A stretch of 64,000 nucleotides of DNA, from the NCBI GenBank assembly GCA_046160485.1, contig JBJXGV010000073.1, positions 87,330-151,329 of the forward strand. Direction: 5' to 3'. Positions 19,040-28,270 of this stretch are shown here, piece after piece (position 1 is the stretch's first letter; each line of letters begins with the position of its first letter). Under the pieces are notes generated by a model that was given only the letters and a program-made list of their open reading frames with translations, did no database searches and was not told the DNA's origin. The position numbers and the translations under genes are program-made. The DNA is from JBJXGV01 sp046160485. Its GTDB lineage: Bacteria; Orphanbacterota; Orphanbacteria; JBJXGV01.

Positions 19040-19609
19040 GTGGTCGTGCGGGTGTGCGCTGCGGGTGTGCTCGCTCTCGTGCTGGGGGGGTGCCGGGACG
19101 ATATGCGCAACCAGCCTCGGCATCGGCCTCTCGACGCGAGTTCGTTTTTCGCGGATGGGCGTTCGTCGCGGCCGCTTGTTGAGGGGACGGTTCCGCGCGG
19201 TTTCCTGCGCGCCGATACGCATCTGTACGAAGGCAAGACGGGCGCGGAGTTCGCGAAGACGTTTCCGTTCCCCGTGACGCGCGAGGTGATCGAGCGCGGG
19301 CGCGAGCGATTCAACATTTATTGCACTCCGTGTCACGATCACGTCGGCGCGGGCAACGGGATGATCGTGCAGCGCGGTTTCCGCAAGCCGTCTTCGTTTC
19401 ATATTCCGCGGCTCCAAGAGGCGCCGGCCGGCTACTACTTCGACGTGATGACGAACGGCTTCGGCGCGATGCAGAGCTACGCGTCGATGGTCCCGGTGCG
19501 CGACCGCTGGGCGATCGTTGCGTATATTCGCGCGCTTCAACTCAGTCAAAATGCGACGCTGGCCGACGTGCCGCCCTCGGAGGCTGCGCAACTTGTGAGC
19601 GAGAGATAA
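19040..19609 (+). CDS. actE: Alternative Complex III monoheme cytochrome c subunit ActE
   Basis: The product is 189 aa with the chosen GTG at 19040, which follows GGGAGGG by 9 bases and gives a lipoprotein signal with lipobox LVLGGC. An open frame reaches back to a TTG at 18875, but that stretch would encode the inverted repeat and no recognisable protein. One heme c site, CTPCH, at about residue 95, followed by DHVGAGNGMIVQRGF and a likely axial Met (VMTNGFGAM, or SMVPVRDRWAIVAYIRALQ at the end). The lipid-anchored monoheme cytochrome passes electrons from ACIII to the oxidase. It abuts actF with one base between. Confidence 0.92.
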   Translation: MVVRVCAAGVLALVLGGCRDDMRNQPRHRPLDASSFFADGRSSRPLVEGTVPRGFLRADTHLYEGKTGAEFAKTFPFPVTREVIERGRERFNIYCTPCHDHVGAGNGMIVQRGFRKPSSFHIPRLQEAPAGYYFDVMTNGFGAMQSYASMVPVRDRWAIVAYIRALQLSQNATLADVPPSEAAQLVSER

Positions 19610-19610
19610 C

Positions 19611-20864
19611 GTGGCTACCGCGAATCATACGAGTCGCGTGAACGATGCGCCCGGCGCTGGCAACGCTGGCGCGATCATCGCGCGCTGGCAACGCACCGCG
19701 GTCTTGGTTGCAGCGGCTGGCGCGGCGCTTTGCGTCGTCGGCGTGTTTGTCGATGCGACGCAGTTCTTCCGCTCGTACCTCGTCGGCTATCTCTACTGGC
19801 TCGGGATCGCGCTCGGCTGCCTCGGCGTCGGGCTCTTGCACAACATGACGGGCGGCGCGTGGGGGCGCGTTACGAGTTCGTTCGTGAACGCCGCGGTGAA
19901 AACGCTCCCGCTTCTGGCGCTGCTCTTCGTGCCGATCGCGCTCGGATTCGGCCGTCTCTACTCATGGAGCGATCCCGCGGTCGTCGCCGCCGACGAGTTG
20001 CTGCGCCACAAGAGCGCGTACCTCAATGTGCCCGCGACGCTCGCGCGCGCCGTCGCGTACTTCGCGATCTGGATCGGCTTCGGAATCATCCTGAGCCGCG
20101 CGGCAGGAAAGTCGAAAGCGCACGCGCCGGCGGATGTGGCGGCGGCGCGACGCACCAAGCTACTCAGCGCGCCAGGAATCGTTCTCTATGTGCTGACGAT
20201 GACGTTCGCGTCGATCGACTGGGCGATGTCGCTCGATCCGCACTGGTTCTCCACGATCTACGGCGTGCTCTTCATTGTCGGCCAGGCGCTCTCGGCGTTC
20301 GGGCTTCTCATTCTTATGCTCGCGGCTTTCCGTGACGAACCGCCGTTTGCGGGCGCCATCACGCAGGATCACTTCCACGACCTCGGCAACCTTCTCTTCG
20401 CGTTCGTTCTCTTGTGGGCGTACGCGTCGATTTCGCAGCTTCTCATCATCTGGAGCGCGAACCTCCCTGAAGAGATTCCTTGGTACATCAAGCGCTTCAA
20501 TGGGGGCTGGCAGTTCATCGGACTCGGGCTCGTGATCTTCCACTTCGTCATCCCGTTCTTCATCCTGCTCTCGCGAATCGCGAAGCGCCGCGCCGTCATC
20601 ATCGCGCGCGTCGCCGTGGCGATCCTCGTCGTTCACTACCTCGACATCTTTTGGATCGTGGCGCCCGAGTTTCACCCGAAGGGATTGAAGATTCATTGGC
20701 TCGACTTCGCCACGTTCGCTGCGCTGGGCGGCGTGTGGTTCGCGTTCTATCTGCGGCAGCTCGGCGCGCAGCCGCTTGCGATTGCGATCGAGGCCGGCGC
20801 GGTACCCGCCGGTGCGCACGGCGATGGGCGCGCGCCTTCCGCGGAGGCATCGCATGCGCGCTGA
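19611..20864 (+). CDS. actF: Alternative Complex III quinone-binding subunit ActF
   Basis: The product is 417 aa, starting at GTG one base after the actE stop. About ten hydrophobic helices are visible. Family traits include GYLYWLGIALGCLGVGLLHNMTGG and, later, the conserved SIDWAMSLDPHWFSTIYG, DHFHDLGNLLFAF and YVKRFNGGW-like YIKRFNGGWQFIGL. ActF is related to ActC/NrfD and forms part of the membrane arm of ACIII. Its 3' end overlaps the next gene by 11 bases, indicating coupled translation. Confidence 0.94.
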   Translation: MATANHTSRVNDAPGAGNAGAIIARWQRTAVLVAAAGAALCVVGVFVDATQFFRSYLVGYLYWLGIALGCLGVGLLHNMTGGAWGRVTSSFVNAAVKTLPLLALLFVPIALGFGRLYSWSDPAVVAADELLRHKSAYLNVPATLARAVAYFAIWIGFGIILSRAAGKSKAHAPADVAAARRTKLLSAPGIVLYVLTMTFASIDWAMSLDPHWFSTIYGVLFIVGQALSAFGLLILMLAAFRDEPPFAGAITQDHFHDLGNLLFAFVLLWAYASISQLLIIWSANLPEEIPWYIKRFNGGWQFIGLGLVIFHFVIPFFILLSRIAKRRAVIIARVAVAILVVHYLDIFWIVAPEFHPKGLKIHWLDFATFAALGGVWFAFYLRQLGAQPLAIAIEAGAVPAGAHGDGRAPSAEASHAR

Positions 20865-21348
20865 TCGCGGCCACGAAGCGGTCGACATCAAGTCGCGGGG
20901 GATCGTCATCTTTTTGATCGCGCTCGCGGTGCTCACGATTCTCGTGCTTCTTGCGATGCGCGGGCTCTTCGTGGCGCTCGAGAATCGCGCGACGCGTGCC
21001 GATCTCGCGGTGCCGCGCGATGCGCGCGATACGGGCGCGGCGGGCGCCGCGACGCAGGATGGCGCGCGCAGGCTCGCGGAACCGCTGCTTCAGACGAACC
21101 CGCCCGTCGCGCTTGCGGATTTGCGCGCCGCGGAGGAGCGCGTTCTGACGACCTACGGCTGGATAAACGCAGACGTCGGAATCGTGCGCGTGCCGATCGA
21201 ACACGCGATCGACCTGCTCGCGGAGCGCGGTTTGCCGGCGCGTCCGGCCGATGCCGCGTCGCACGCCGCCGAGTCGGGCGTGCCGGCAGACGATGTGCCG
21301 CGCGACGCGAACTCGGGGCGCGGCAATCGGGGCGGAGCGCACCGATGA
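20854..21348 (+). CDS. Single-pass membrane protein linked to ACIII-oxidase clusters
   Basis: The product is 164 aa, starting at an ATG inside the end of actF with GGAGG upstream. One membrane helix spans residues about 16-36 (GIVIFLIALAVLTILVLLAM). A periplasmic part contains the conserved block ALADLRAAEERVLTTYGW followed by VGIVRVPIEHAIDLLAERGLP, which I recognise as recurring in small proteins encoded between ACIII or cytochrome oxidase genes and SCO genes. The tail is Ala/Asp-rich. It may help assembly or link the two complexes; no cofactor motif was found. The ATGA overlap with the SCO gene supports co-production. Confidence 0.8.
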   Translation: MRADRGHEAVDIKSRGIVIFLIALAVLTILVLLAMRGLFVALENRATRADLAVPRDARDTGAAGAATQDGARRLAEPLLQTNPPVALADLRAAEERVLTTYGWINADVGIVRVPIEHAIDLLAERGLPARPADAASHAAESGVPADDVPRDANSGRGNRGGAHR

Positions 21349-22244
21349 CCCACGCGATTTCACGCAGGCGTCTTGCGCGTTGCGTTTTGATTCTCGCCGC
21401 GTTGTTTGCGGCGGCACTGGCGCCGCCCGCCCACGCGCAGAGCGGACCCGGCGGCGTGCCGCCCGCCCCCGGCGCGCAGCCCGCGGAAGGCACACCATCG
21501 ATCCTGCGCGACGTCGGCATCGATCAGCGTCTCGGCGAAAGCATTCCGCTCGATCTGCACTTCCGCGACGAGAGCGGCGACGACGTGCGCATCGGCGACT
21601 ATTTCGCGAACGGCAAGCCGGTCATCCTCTCGCTCGTCTACTACGAGTGCCCGATGCTCTGCACGCAGGTGCTCAACGGTCTGGCGAGCGCGCTCGAAGT
21701 CGTGACGATGGACGCGGGGAAAGAGTTTACGGTGCTCACGGTGAGCTTCAATCCGCGCGAAACGCACGAACTCGCGGCGGCGAAGAAGAAGAACTACCTC
21801 GAGCGCTACTCGCGCCCCGGCGCCGAAGACGGATGGCACTTCCTGACGGGCGACTCGGCTTCGATCGCGGCGCTCACGAGCGCCGCTGGCTTCCGTTACT
21901 CGTGGGACCCGGAGATCAGCCAGTACGCGCACGCAAGTGGCGTCACCGTGATCACGCCGCGCGGCGTCATCGCGCGCTACTTCTTCGGCATCGAGTACTC
22001 GCCGCGCGATCTGCGGCTTTCGCTCATCGAGGCGTCCGAGAACAAGATCGGCACGCCCGTCGACCACCTACTTCTCTACTGCTATCAGTACGACCCGGTC
22101 ACGGGGAAGTACGGCGCGGTGGCGCTCAACATGGTGCGGGCCGGCGGTGTCGCGACGCTCGCGTGCCTCGGCGTGTTCCTCTTCGTTTCGTTGCGCGCCG
22201 ACCGCCGCCGTGCCCGCGCCGCGCGCCTGACCGGGGCAAGTTAG
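21345..22244 (+). CDS. SCO1/SenC copper chaperone for cytochrome oxidase CuA assembly
   Basis: The product is 299 aa. A Sec signal is followed by a thioredoxin-like SCO domain with the copper-binding CXXXC as YYECPMLCTQVLNGL, the LDLHFRDESGDDVRIGDYF entry strand and the closing region YFFGIEYSPRDLRLSLIEAS. Unlike many SCO proteins it has a C-terminal membrane helix (GVATLACLGVFLFVSLRA) with a basic end, so it stays membrane-bound. It delivers copper or electrons to the CuA site of the CoxB encoded next. It overlaps its upstream neighbour by 4 bases and coxB begins one base after its stop. Confidence 0.93.
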   Translation: MTHAISRRRLARCVLILAALFAAALAPPAHAQSGPGGVPPAPGAQPAEGTPSILRDVGIDQRLGESIPLDLHFRDESGDDVRIGDYFANGKPVILSLVYYECPMLCTQVLNGLASALEVVTMDAGKEFTVLTVSFNPRETHELAAAKKKNYLERYSRPGAEDGWHFLTGDSASIAALTSAAGFRYSWDPEISQYAHASGVTVITPRGVIARYFFGIEYSPRDLRLSLIEASENKIGTPVDHLLLYCYQYDPVTGKYGAVALNMVRAGGVATLACLGVFLFVSLRADRRRARAARLTGAS

Positions 22245-22245
22245 A

Positions 22246-23214
22246 ATGCTCGTCGTTCCTCTCTTCCCGGAAGCCGCCTCGACGCTCGCCGGCAAAGTCG
22301 ACGCGCTCTTCTTCTTTCTCTGCGCGGTCAGCATCGTCTTCTCGCTTCTCATCGGCGGCCTCGTCTTCTATTTCGCCGCTCGCTACCGCCGCCGCTCCGA
22401 GAACGAGCGCGCGCACCAAATCCACGGCGACAATCGCCTCGAAACGATTTGGTCCGTCATCCCGTTCGCGCTCGCTATGGTCATGTTCGTCTGGGGAGTC
22501 GACGTCTACTTCGAGTACGCGCGTCCGCCGCGCGACGCGATGGACATCTACGTCGTCGGCAAGCAATGGATGTGGAAATTTCAGCATCCCGAGGGCCACC
22601 GCGAGATCAACGAGCTGCACGTTCCGACGGGCCGTGCCGTGCGCCTCACGATGACATCCGAGGACGTCATCCACGATCTCTACATCCCCGCGTTCCGCGT
22701 GAAGCAGGACGCGGTACCGGGCCGCTACAGCACCGTTTGGTTCGAGGCGACGAAGCCCGGCCGCTACCACCTCTTCTGCGCCGAGTACTGCGGCACGAAA
22801 CACTCGCAGATGATCGGCTCCGTCGTCGTGATGGAACCGGCGGAGTATCAGGCGTGGCTCGCTGGCGATGCGCCGGCGATGTCGCTCGCCGCCGCCGGCG
22901 AAAAGCTCTTCGAAGAGCTCGCGTGCGTCACGTGCCATCGCGAAGACACGAAGGCGCGCGGCCCGCTGCTCGACGATCTCTTCGGCAAAGAGGTGCGCCT
23001 CCGCGACGGCAGTACGGTCGTCGCCGACGAGAAGTACCTTCGCGATTCCATCTTGCGGCCGGCCGCGAAGATCGTCGCGGGCTACGAGCCGATCATGCCG
23101 ACGTTCGAAGGGCAGATCAGCGAAGAGGGGCTTCTCTCGCTCGTCTCGTACATCAAGTCGCTCGGACGGCCGCAAGCCGCCGCGCCGGCCCCAGCAGCAG
23201 GAGGCAAATCGTAA
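22246..23214 (+). CDS. coxB: caa3 cytochrome c oxidase subunit II with fused cytochrome c
   Basis: The product is 322 aa. Two N-terminal membrane helices (about 15-45 and 68-90) lead to the cupredoxin CuA domain, with ligands in [13 protein letters not shown] and [12 protein letters not shown] (about residue 178). After residue 215 a cytochrome c domain is fused, with heme site CVTCH at about 227 and the axial-Met region [12 protein letters not shown]. The fusion makes this a caa3-type oxidase that can take electrons directly from a membrane cytochrome such as ActE. An Ala/Pro tail ends the protein. The stop shares one base with the coxA start; AGGAGG lies just upstream for coxA. Confidence 0.95.
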   Translation: MLVVPLFPEAASTLAGKVDALFFFLCAVSIVFSLLIGGLVFYFAARYRRRSENERAHQIHGDNRLETIWSVIPFALAMVMFVWGVDVYFEYARPPRDAMDIYVVGKQWMWKFQHPEGHREINELHVPTGRAVRLTMTSEDVIHDLYIPAFRVKQDAVPGRYSTVWFEATKPGRYHLFCAEYCGTKHSQMIGSVVVMEPAEYQAWLAGDAPAMSLAAAGEKLFEELACVTCHREDTKARGPLLDDLFGKEVRLRDGSTVVADEKYLRDSILRPAAKIVAGYEPIMPTFEGQISEEGLLSLVSYIKSLGRPQAAAPAPAAGGKS

Positions 23215-24890
23215 TGGCTCAAACGCTGCCCGCCGCGGAAGCCGCGGAAAGCCGCCGCCACTACCTCAACGTCAATTACGGCGTGCGGTCGTGGCTCCTA
23301 ACGGTCGACCACAAGCGTATCGCGCTTCTCTATCTCGCAGCGATCACGTTCTTCTTCGCTATCGGCGGCATCTTCGCGGTGCTCATTCGCCTCGAGCTGC
23401 TCACGCCGCGCGGCGATCTCTTCCAGGCCGAGACGTACAACAAGCTCTTCACGATGCACGGCGTGGTCATGGTCTTCTTCTTCCTCATCCCGTCGGTGCC
23501 GGCCGTGCTCGGCAACTTCCTCGTGCCAATCATGATCGGCGCGCGCGACATGGCGTTTCCCAAGCTCAATCTCGCGAGCTGGTACATCTACGTGGTCGGC
23601 GCGTCGTTTACGATGTACGCGATCATCAACGGCGGGCTCGACACGGGTTGGACGTTCTACACGCCGTACAGCACCGCCGCGTCGAACACGCAGGTGCTCG
23701 CCGCCGGCGTCGGCATCTTCATCACCGGCTTCTCGTCGATCCTCACCGGCCTCAACTTCCTCGTGACGATCCACAAGATGCGCGCGCCGGGGATGACGTG
23801 GTTCCGCCTACCGCTCTTCATCTGGGCGCAGTACGCGACGAGCCTCATCATGATCCTCGGCACGCCGGTCGTCGCGATCACCGTCCTGCTGCTCGCGGCG
23901 GAGCGCGTCATCGGCGTCGGCATTTTCGACCCAAAGCTCGGCGGCGATCCGGTGCTCTTCCAACATCTCTTCTGGTTCTACTCGCATCCGGCCGTGTACA
24001 TCATGATTCTTCCGTCGATGGGCGTGATGAGCGAACTCGTCACCGCGTTCACGCGCAAACGCATCTTCGGCTACTCGTTCATCGCGATGTCGAGCCTCAC
24101 GATCGCGGTGCTCGGCTTCCTCGTGTGGGGCCACCACATGTTCGTCAGCACGCAGTCGGTTTACGCCGGCATGATCTTCTCGTTCCTCTCGTTCTTCGTC
24201 GCGATTCCGTCGGCCGTGAAGGTTTTCAACTGGACCGCGACGCTCTACAAAGGTTCGATCTCGCTGCAGACACCGATGATCTACGCGCTCGGCTTCATCG
24301 GGCTCTTCACGATCGGCGGGCTTACGGGACTCTTCCTCGCGACGCTCGGCATCGACGTGCATGTGCACGACACCTACTTCGTCGTCGCGCACTTTCACTA
24401 CATCATGGTCGGCGGCGTCATCATGGGGTACCTCGGCGGGCTCCACTTCTGGTGGCCGAAGATTACGGGCCGCATGTATCCGGAGTTTTGGGCGAAGATC
24501 TCCGCGGCGAACATCTTTCTCGGCTTCAACCTGACGTTCTTCCCGCAGTTCATTCTCGGCTATCTCGGAATGCCGCGGCGCTATCACGCGTACCCGGACG
24601 AGTTCCAGGTCCTCAACGTTCTCTCCACGGCGGGCGCCTCGATTCTCGCTGTGGGGTATGTCATCCCGCTCTTCTACTTCATGTGGTCGCTGCGCTTCGG
24701 ACGCGCGGCGACGCCGAATCCGTGGGGCGCGACGGGTCTCGAGTGGCAAACGCCGTCGCCGCCGCCGACCGACAACTTCGCCGAGACGCCGGTCGTCACC
24801 GAGGAGGCGTACAACTATCCGGACGCACGAGGGGACGGCGCGCACGGCAGCGGCGCCGCGGCGGCGTCGCCGGGAGTCCAGCATGGCTGA
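23214..24890 (+). CDS. coxA: Cytochrome c oxidase subunit I, A2-type heme-copper oxidase
   Basis: The product is 558 aa with about twelve helices. Heme-copper oxidase signatures include [22 protein letters not shown], the CuB/His-Tyr region [16 protein letters not shown] (about residue 256), and [19 protein letters not shown] with the heme ligands. In A1-type enzymes the motif is GHPEVYI with a proton-conducting Glu; here the Glu is replaced and YS precedes HP, as in the A2 subfamily known from Rhodothermus and Thermus. It reduces oxygen to water and pumps protons. It starts at the ATG overlapping coxB by one base and overlaps coxC by 8 bases. Confidence 0.96.
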   Translation: MAQTLPAAEAAESRRHYLNVNYGVRSWLLTVDHKRIALLYLAAITFFFAIGGIFAVLIRLELLTPRGDLFQAETYNKLFTMHGVVMVFFFLIPSVPAVLGNFLVPIMIGARDMAFPKLNLASWYIYVVGASFTMYAIINGGLDTGWTFYTPYSTAASNTQVLAAGVGIFITGFSSILTGLNFLVTIHKMRAPGMTWFRLPLFIWAQYATSLIMILGTPVVAITVLLLAAERVIGVGIFDPKLGGDPVLFQHLFWFYSHPAVYIMILPSMGVMSELVTAFTRKRIFGYSFIAMSSLTIAVLGFLVWGHHMFVSTQSVYAGMIFSFLSFFVAIPSAVKVFNWTATLYKGSISLQTPMIYALGFIGLFTIGGLTGLFLATLGIDVHVHDTYFVVAHFHYIMVGGVIMGYLGGLHFWWPKITGRMYPEFWAKISAANIFLGFNLTFFPQFILGYLGMPRRYHAYPDEFQVLNVLSTAGASILAVGYVIPLFYFMWSLRFGRAATPNPWGATGLEWQTPSPPPTDNFAETPVVTEEAYNYPDARGDGAHGSGAAAASPGVQHG

Positions 24891-25551
24891 CGCGACGCAC
24901 CGCGCGGTTGCACACGCGCACACGCACGCGCATCAGTTCGAAGACATGGAGCAGCAGAAGGAGGCCTCGTCCCTCGGGATGTGGGTCTTCCTCGTCACCG
25001 AGATCATGTTCTTCGGCGGCCTCTTCATGGCGTACCTGCTCTATCGATGGAGTTATCCCGAGGCGTTCGCGCACGCGAGCCACCATCTGAACGTGACGCT
25101 CGGCGGGATCAACACCGCGGTGCTGATCGGCTCGAGCCTCACGATGGCGCTCGCGGTGCGCGCCGCGCAGACCGGCAAGCGCCGCGCGCTCGTCGGCTTT
25201 CTCATCGTGACGATTCTGCTCGGCGCCGCATTCCTCGGCGTGAAGGCCGTCGAGTACCACCACAAGTTCGAGGAGCATCTCTTCCCGGGCGCGAACTTCC
25301 ACCTCGATGCCCCGGACGCGATGAACCAGCAGATGTTCTTCTTCATCTACTTCTGCATGACCGGGCTGCACGCGCTCCACATGATCGTCGGCATCGGCGT
25401 GCTTGTCGTGCTGACGGTGCTCTCGTCGCGCGGCCGCTACTCGCCCGCGTATCACGGCCCGGTCGAAGTCGCCGGCCTCTACTGGCACTTCGTCGACATC
25501 GTCTGGATCTTCCTCTTCCCGCTTCTCTACCTGATCGGCAGGCACGCATGA
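24883..25551 (+). CDS. coxC: Cytochrome c oxidase subunit III
   Basis: The product is 222 aa. A His-rich start ([19 protein letters not shown]) precedes five membrane helices. The subunit III signature is [19 protein letters not shown] at the first helix, then [35 protein letters not shown] and [20 protein letters not shown]. It stabilises the catalytic core without carrying metals. The start overlaps the coxA stop by 8 bases and its stop overlaps the subunit IV start as ATGA. Confidence 0.95.
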   Translation: MADATHRAVAHAHTHAHQFEDMEQQKEASSLGMWVFLVTEIMFFGGLFMAYLLYRWSYPEAFAHASHHLNVTLGGINTAVLIGSSLTMALAVRAAQTGKRRALVGFLIVTILLGAAFLGVKAVEYHHKFEEHLFPGANFHLDAPDAMNQQMFFFIYFCMTGLHALHMIVGIGVLVVLTVLSSRGRYSPAYHGPVEVAGLYWHFVDIVWIFLFPLLYLIGRHA

Positions 25552-25928
25552 TCGGCGGCGCGCTCCACGTCATGCCGAAGAAGATCTACTTCGCGATCTT
25601 CGCCGCGCTTCTCGTGCTGACCGCGGTTACCGTGTGGGTCGCGTTCCTCGATCTCGGCCCGCTCAACACGTTCGTCGCTCTCGCGATTGCGGCGCTCAAA
25701 GCCACGCTCGTCATCCTCTTCTTCATGCACGTGAAGTACAGCACGCGCCTCACGAAGCTCGTCGTCGTGAGCGGCTTCGTGTGGCTGCTGATTCTCTTCG
25801 TGCTGACGATGGGAGACTACGCATCGCGGAATTGGTTGCGCGCTCCGAAGGCGTGGGAGGAGCCGGCGGCCGTTGCGCCGGTGCCCGGCGAACCCGCTTC
25901 GCCCGCGACGACGGAGTCGCATCACTAA
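25548..25928 (+). CDS. Cytochrome c oxidase subunit IV (caa3/CyoD-like)
   Basis: The product is 126 aa. Three hydrophobic helices are present (about residues 12-30, 38-56, 66-86), with the CyoD-like motif [21 protein letters not shown]. The segment [19 protein letters not shown] follows the last helix. A second Met (MPKKIYF, 8 codons in) could be the real start. This is the last gene of the operon. A degenerate copy of the DNA encoding [13 protein letters not shown] occurs 4.1 kb downstream at 29903. A short, Pro/Thr-rich tail ends the protein. Confidence 0.9.
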   Translation: MIGGALHVMPKKIYFAIFAALLVLTAVTVWVAFLDLGPLNTFVALAIAALKATLVILFFMHVKYSTRLTKLVVVSGFVWLLILFVLTMGDYASRNWLRAPKAWEEPAAVAPVPGEPASPATTESHH

Positions 25929-26138
25929 GGGCGACTCGACACATCTCGCCGATGTCGGACAGCAGCACGCGGTGCTCGATCTGCTGGGCATTCGAATGCG
26001 CTGACGGGATCGCGATACTCGCACGCGACCGACAGCATGGCGCGCAACACGATCCTAGCGTAGAGTGGCTTTGACGGGCGGTCCGCCCGCCTCCCTCCCG
26101 TAACGAGGATCCCCACTCGTCCTCAAGGAACACCTCCC

Positions 26139-27128
26139 ATGCTGCGGTTCCTCCCTCGTCGTTTCATCGCGGTGCTTACTGCGACCACTGCTCTCCTGCT
26201 CGGCTGCGCTCGTTCTGATCCGATGTCGTCCGACAAGCACGCGTCGATGAACCCCGAGGATGCTGCGGCGATTCGAGCGGATGTCTCACGACCCGGTGGT
26301 GGTTTCTATCCGCTCGCGGTCGGGAACCGTTGGCACTCGACACGCACGTGGAGTGGCAGGTTCGTCGGCGAAGGGGAACCACCATGGCCTGACGAGAGTG
26401 GCGGAGAAGACTACGAGTTCGAACAGATTTGCACCGAGACATGGGGCAATCAACGTTACGTCGTTGAGCGGCAGCGCTGGCGCGACGCCGCGGGCGACAG
26501 CGGGGCGCAACACATACGGTACCGGCAAGACGTGACCGGCCTCTATGAGGCGGACATTTGTCTGTGTGAGCCCCCGAATTGCAGCGATTCACCGCAGGCA
26601 TTCGCGGCGAGCAGTCCGACTCCGTATGAACGTCTTTGGGAGAAGATCGCAGTTCGGATCCCCGATGCTACGAGACGCGCGGCGGCGAGAGATTCCTGGG
26701 ACAGGATCTGCTTGCAGCTTGAGGCCGGTCGGCGACTGTCAATGTCGTCGCCAATCGAGCGTGGAAAAGGAGTGTCCGAGTTGACGCGACTCAAATACCC
26801 GCTCTACCCCGGTCAGAACTGGGCCATCCGGAATGAGGGGTCGTTCGTGTTCAAGGCTGGAGTCGAGGCTTTCGAGGTCATCGATACGCCGATCGGTCGG
26901 GTGCCTGCGTATCGGATTCGAATTAGTCCCAACTTCGATCCCGACACAGTCTTCGACTTCGTGCAGTGGTGGGGCCGATGCGGACTCATGGGCTCGAAGA
27001 TGCACTCTGAGTCGGAGCTACTCGACGAAAATGGCGACCCGATCGGGATTTTCATCTGGGACGAACTCCAGCAGGTAACCGATATCGACCTCGTCGATCT
27101 GCGGCCCTGCACGATCGCGGCGCAATAG
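26139..27128 (+). CDS. Lipoprotein of unknown function
   Basis: The product is 329 aa. An AAGGA lies before the ATG. The lipoprotein signal has lipobox LLLGC. The mature protein begins with a Ser/Met-rich linker, then FYPLAVGNRWHSTRTW, a pattern often seen at the start of beta-sandwich lipoproteins in related genomes. A cluster CLCEPPNCSD may hold a disulfide or metal. The rest is beta-rich (YVVERQRWRD, FVFKAGVEAFEVIDTPIGRVPAYRIRI). No catalytic motif was recognised. Codon choice looks less GC-biased by eye than in the neighbouring cox genes. The next gene begins immediately after its stop, so the two form an operon. Confidence 0.72.
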   Translation: MLRFLPRRFIAVLTATTALLLGCARSDPMSSDKHASMNPEDAAAIRADVSRPGGGFYPLAVGNRWHSTRTWSGRFVGEGEPPWPDESGGEDYEFEQICTETWGNQRYVVERQRWRDAAGDSGAQHIRYRQDVTGLYEADICLCEPPNCSDSPQAFAASSPTPYERLWEKIAVRIPDATRRAAARDSWDRICLQLEAGRRLSMSSPIERGKGVSELTRLKYPLYPGQNWAIRNEGSFVFKAGVEAFEVIDTPIGRVPAYRIRISPNFDPDTVFDFVQWWGRCGLMGSKMHSESELLDENGDPIGIFIWDELQQVTDIDLVDLRPCTIAAQ

Positions 27129-28049
27129 ATGCGGACATCAGTCACGACCTCGTTGCTCGGGATCGTGACGCTGGCCGCCGTCAATTGTTCTGATGGTCCG
27201 ACTGGTCCCGCATCGACCCAAATTCGTGCGATCCCCGGCTCGGAACGGCAGATCACAACTCGTGCGGACTTCCCGGACTGGGCGCCCGACGGCAGCCGGA
27301 TCGCGTTTGTTTCGGAGGGGGGCGCGCAGACAATCTGGACGACGACCCCGGATGGCGCCGCGTTGAATCAAGTCACCGACTACGTTTCTTACCTTCCAAA
27401 TTGGGCGCCAGATGGATCGCGCATCGCGTGCACGATCTTTAGGGGAGAGCCCGGCGACATCACCGCGCGCGTGCTCGCGGCACCCGTCGCCGGCGGACTC
27501 GCAGACACGCTTACGCCGCCGTGGATGCTCGCAACCGACATGGACTGGTCTCCGGATGGAGCCTCAATCGTTGTGGCCGCCTCTGTCAATTCAGCGATAT
27601 CGAATCTCTGGGTCGGCTCGGTCGAGACCGGCGACTTCGTCAACCTGACCGCAGATTCCACGGATGTCTTTTCGGTGGCGTGGTCGCCCGATGGACAGAA
27701 GATCGCATACGGCTCGCGACTCGACGATGGCACCCTCGACATTTGGCTCATCGCGGCGGACGGACATGAGCGATGGCAGCTGACGTCGCACCCTGAGAAC
27801 GAAGTGTTTCCCACGTGGTCTCCAGATGGGAGATGGATCGCGTTCGAATCGGGGCGTTCGGGCAACCACGAGATTTGGGCGATGCCCACGGCGGGGGGCC
27901 AAGCGGTGCAACTGACCGAGGATCCTGGCTATGAAGGACGTCCCGACTGGTCGCCAGACGGTCGAAGCATCGCATTCATGTCGCAGCGTAATGCCGGCTA
28001 CGACATCTGGTCGATCGACATCGAGGCGATCCCTACACAAGCGCGGTGA
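27129..28049 (+). CDS. TolB-like PD40 beta-propeller lipoprotein or secreted protein
   Basis: The product is 306 aa. The ATG directly follows the previous stop. The N-terminal signal ends near LAAVNC, a possible but imperfect lipobox (Asn at -1). Six PD40 blades are visible: DFPDWAPDGSRIAFVS, YLPNWAPDGSRIACTI, DMDWSPDGASIVVAAS, SVAWSPDGQKIAYGSR, FPTWSPDGRWIAFESGR and RPDWSPDGRSIAFMSQR. This matches the propeller half of TolB without its N-terminal domain. It probably binds a protein partner or ligand in the periplasm. It is co-transcribed with the preceding lipoprotein gene. Confidence 0.8.
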   Translation: MRTSVTTSLLGIVTLAAVNCSDGPTGPASTQIRAIPGSERQITTRADFPDWAPDGSRIAFVSEGGAQTIWTTTPDGAALNQVTDYVSYLPNWAPDGSRIACTIFRGEPGDITARVLAAPVAGGLADTLTPPWMLATDMDWSPDGASIVVAASVNSAISNLWVGSVETGDFVNLTADSTDVFSVAWSPDGQKIAYGSRLDDGTLDIWLIAADGHERWQLTSHPENEVFPTWSPDGRWIAFESGRSGNHEIWAMPTAGGQAVQLTEDPGYEGRPDWSPDGRSIAFMSQRNAGYDIWSIDIEAIPTQAR

Positions 28050-28270
28050 CGTCGCCCGTCGCGACATCAGCGCATCATTCGAGTGCTCACGAATCGCTTC
28101 ACGCTTGTCGCTCAGATGGGACAACGGTGGCGCGTTCACGGTATTCGATGATACGGGACGTCACTCTCATCCTCTTGCTCGGGGCGCAAATCGCGGATCC
28201 AACGTGTGCGGTCCAACCGATGGCACGGCGTCTGCGCTAATCCACTCGTCTCCTTCCACGAGGTCCGCGC

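Noticed and set aside
26071..26092. GGGCGG-TC-CGCCC hairpin as terminator of the oxidase operon
   Set aside because: Stem is 5-6 bp, no U-run, and 150 bases past the last stop.
28046..28240. Short plus-strand frame after the PD40 gene
   Set aside because: Starts inside the previous gene end, has no ribosome-binding site and no family resemblance.
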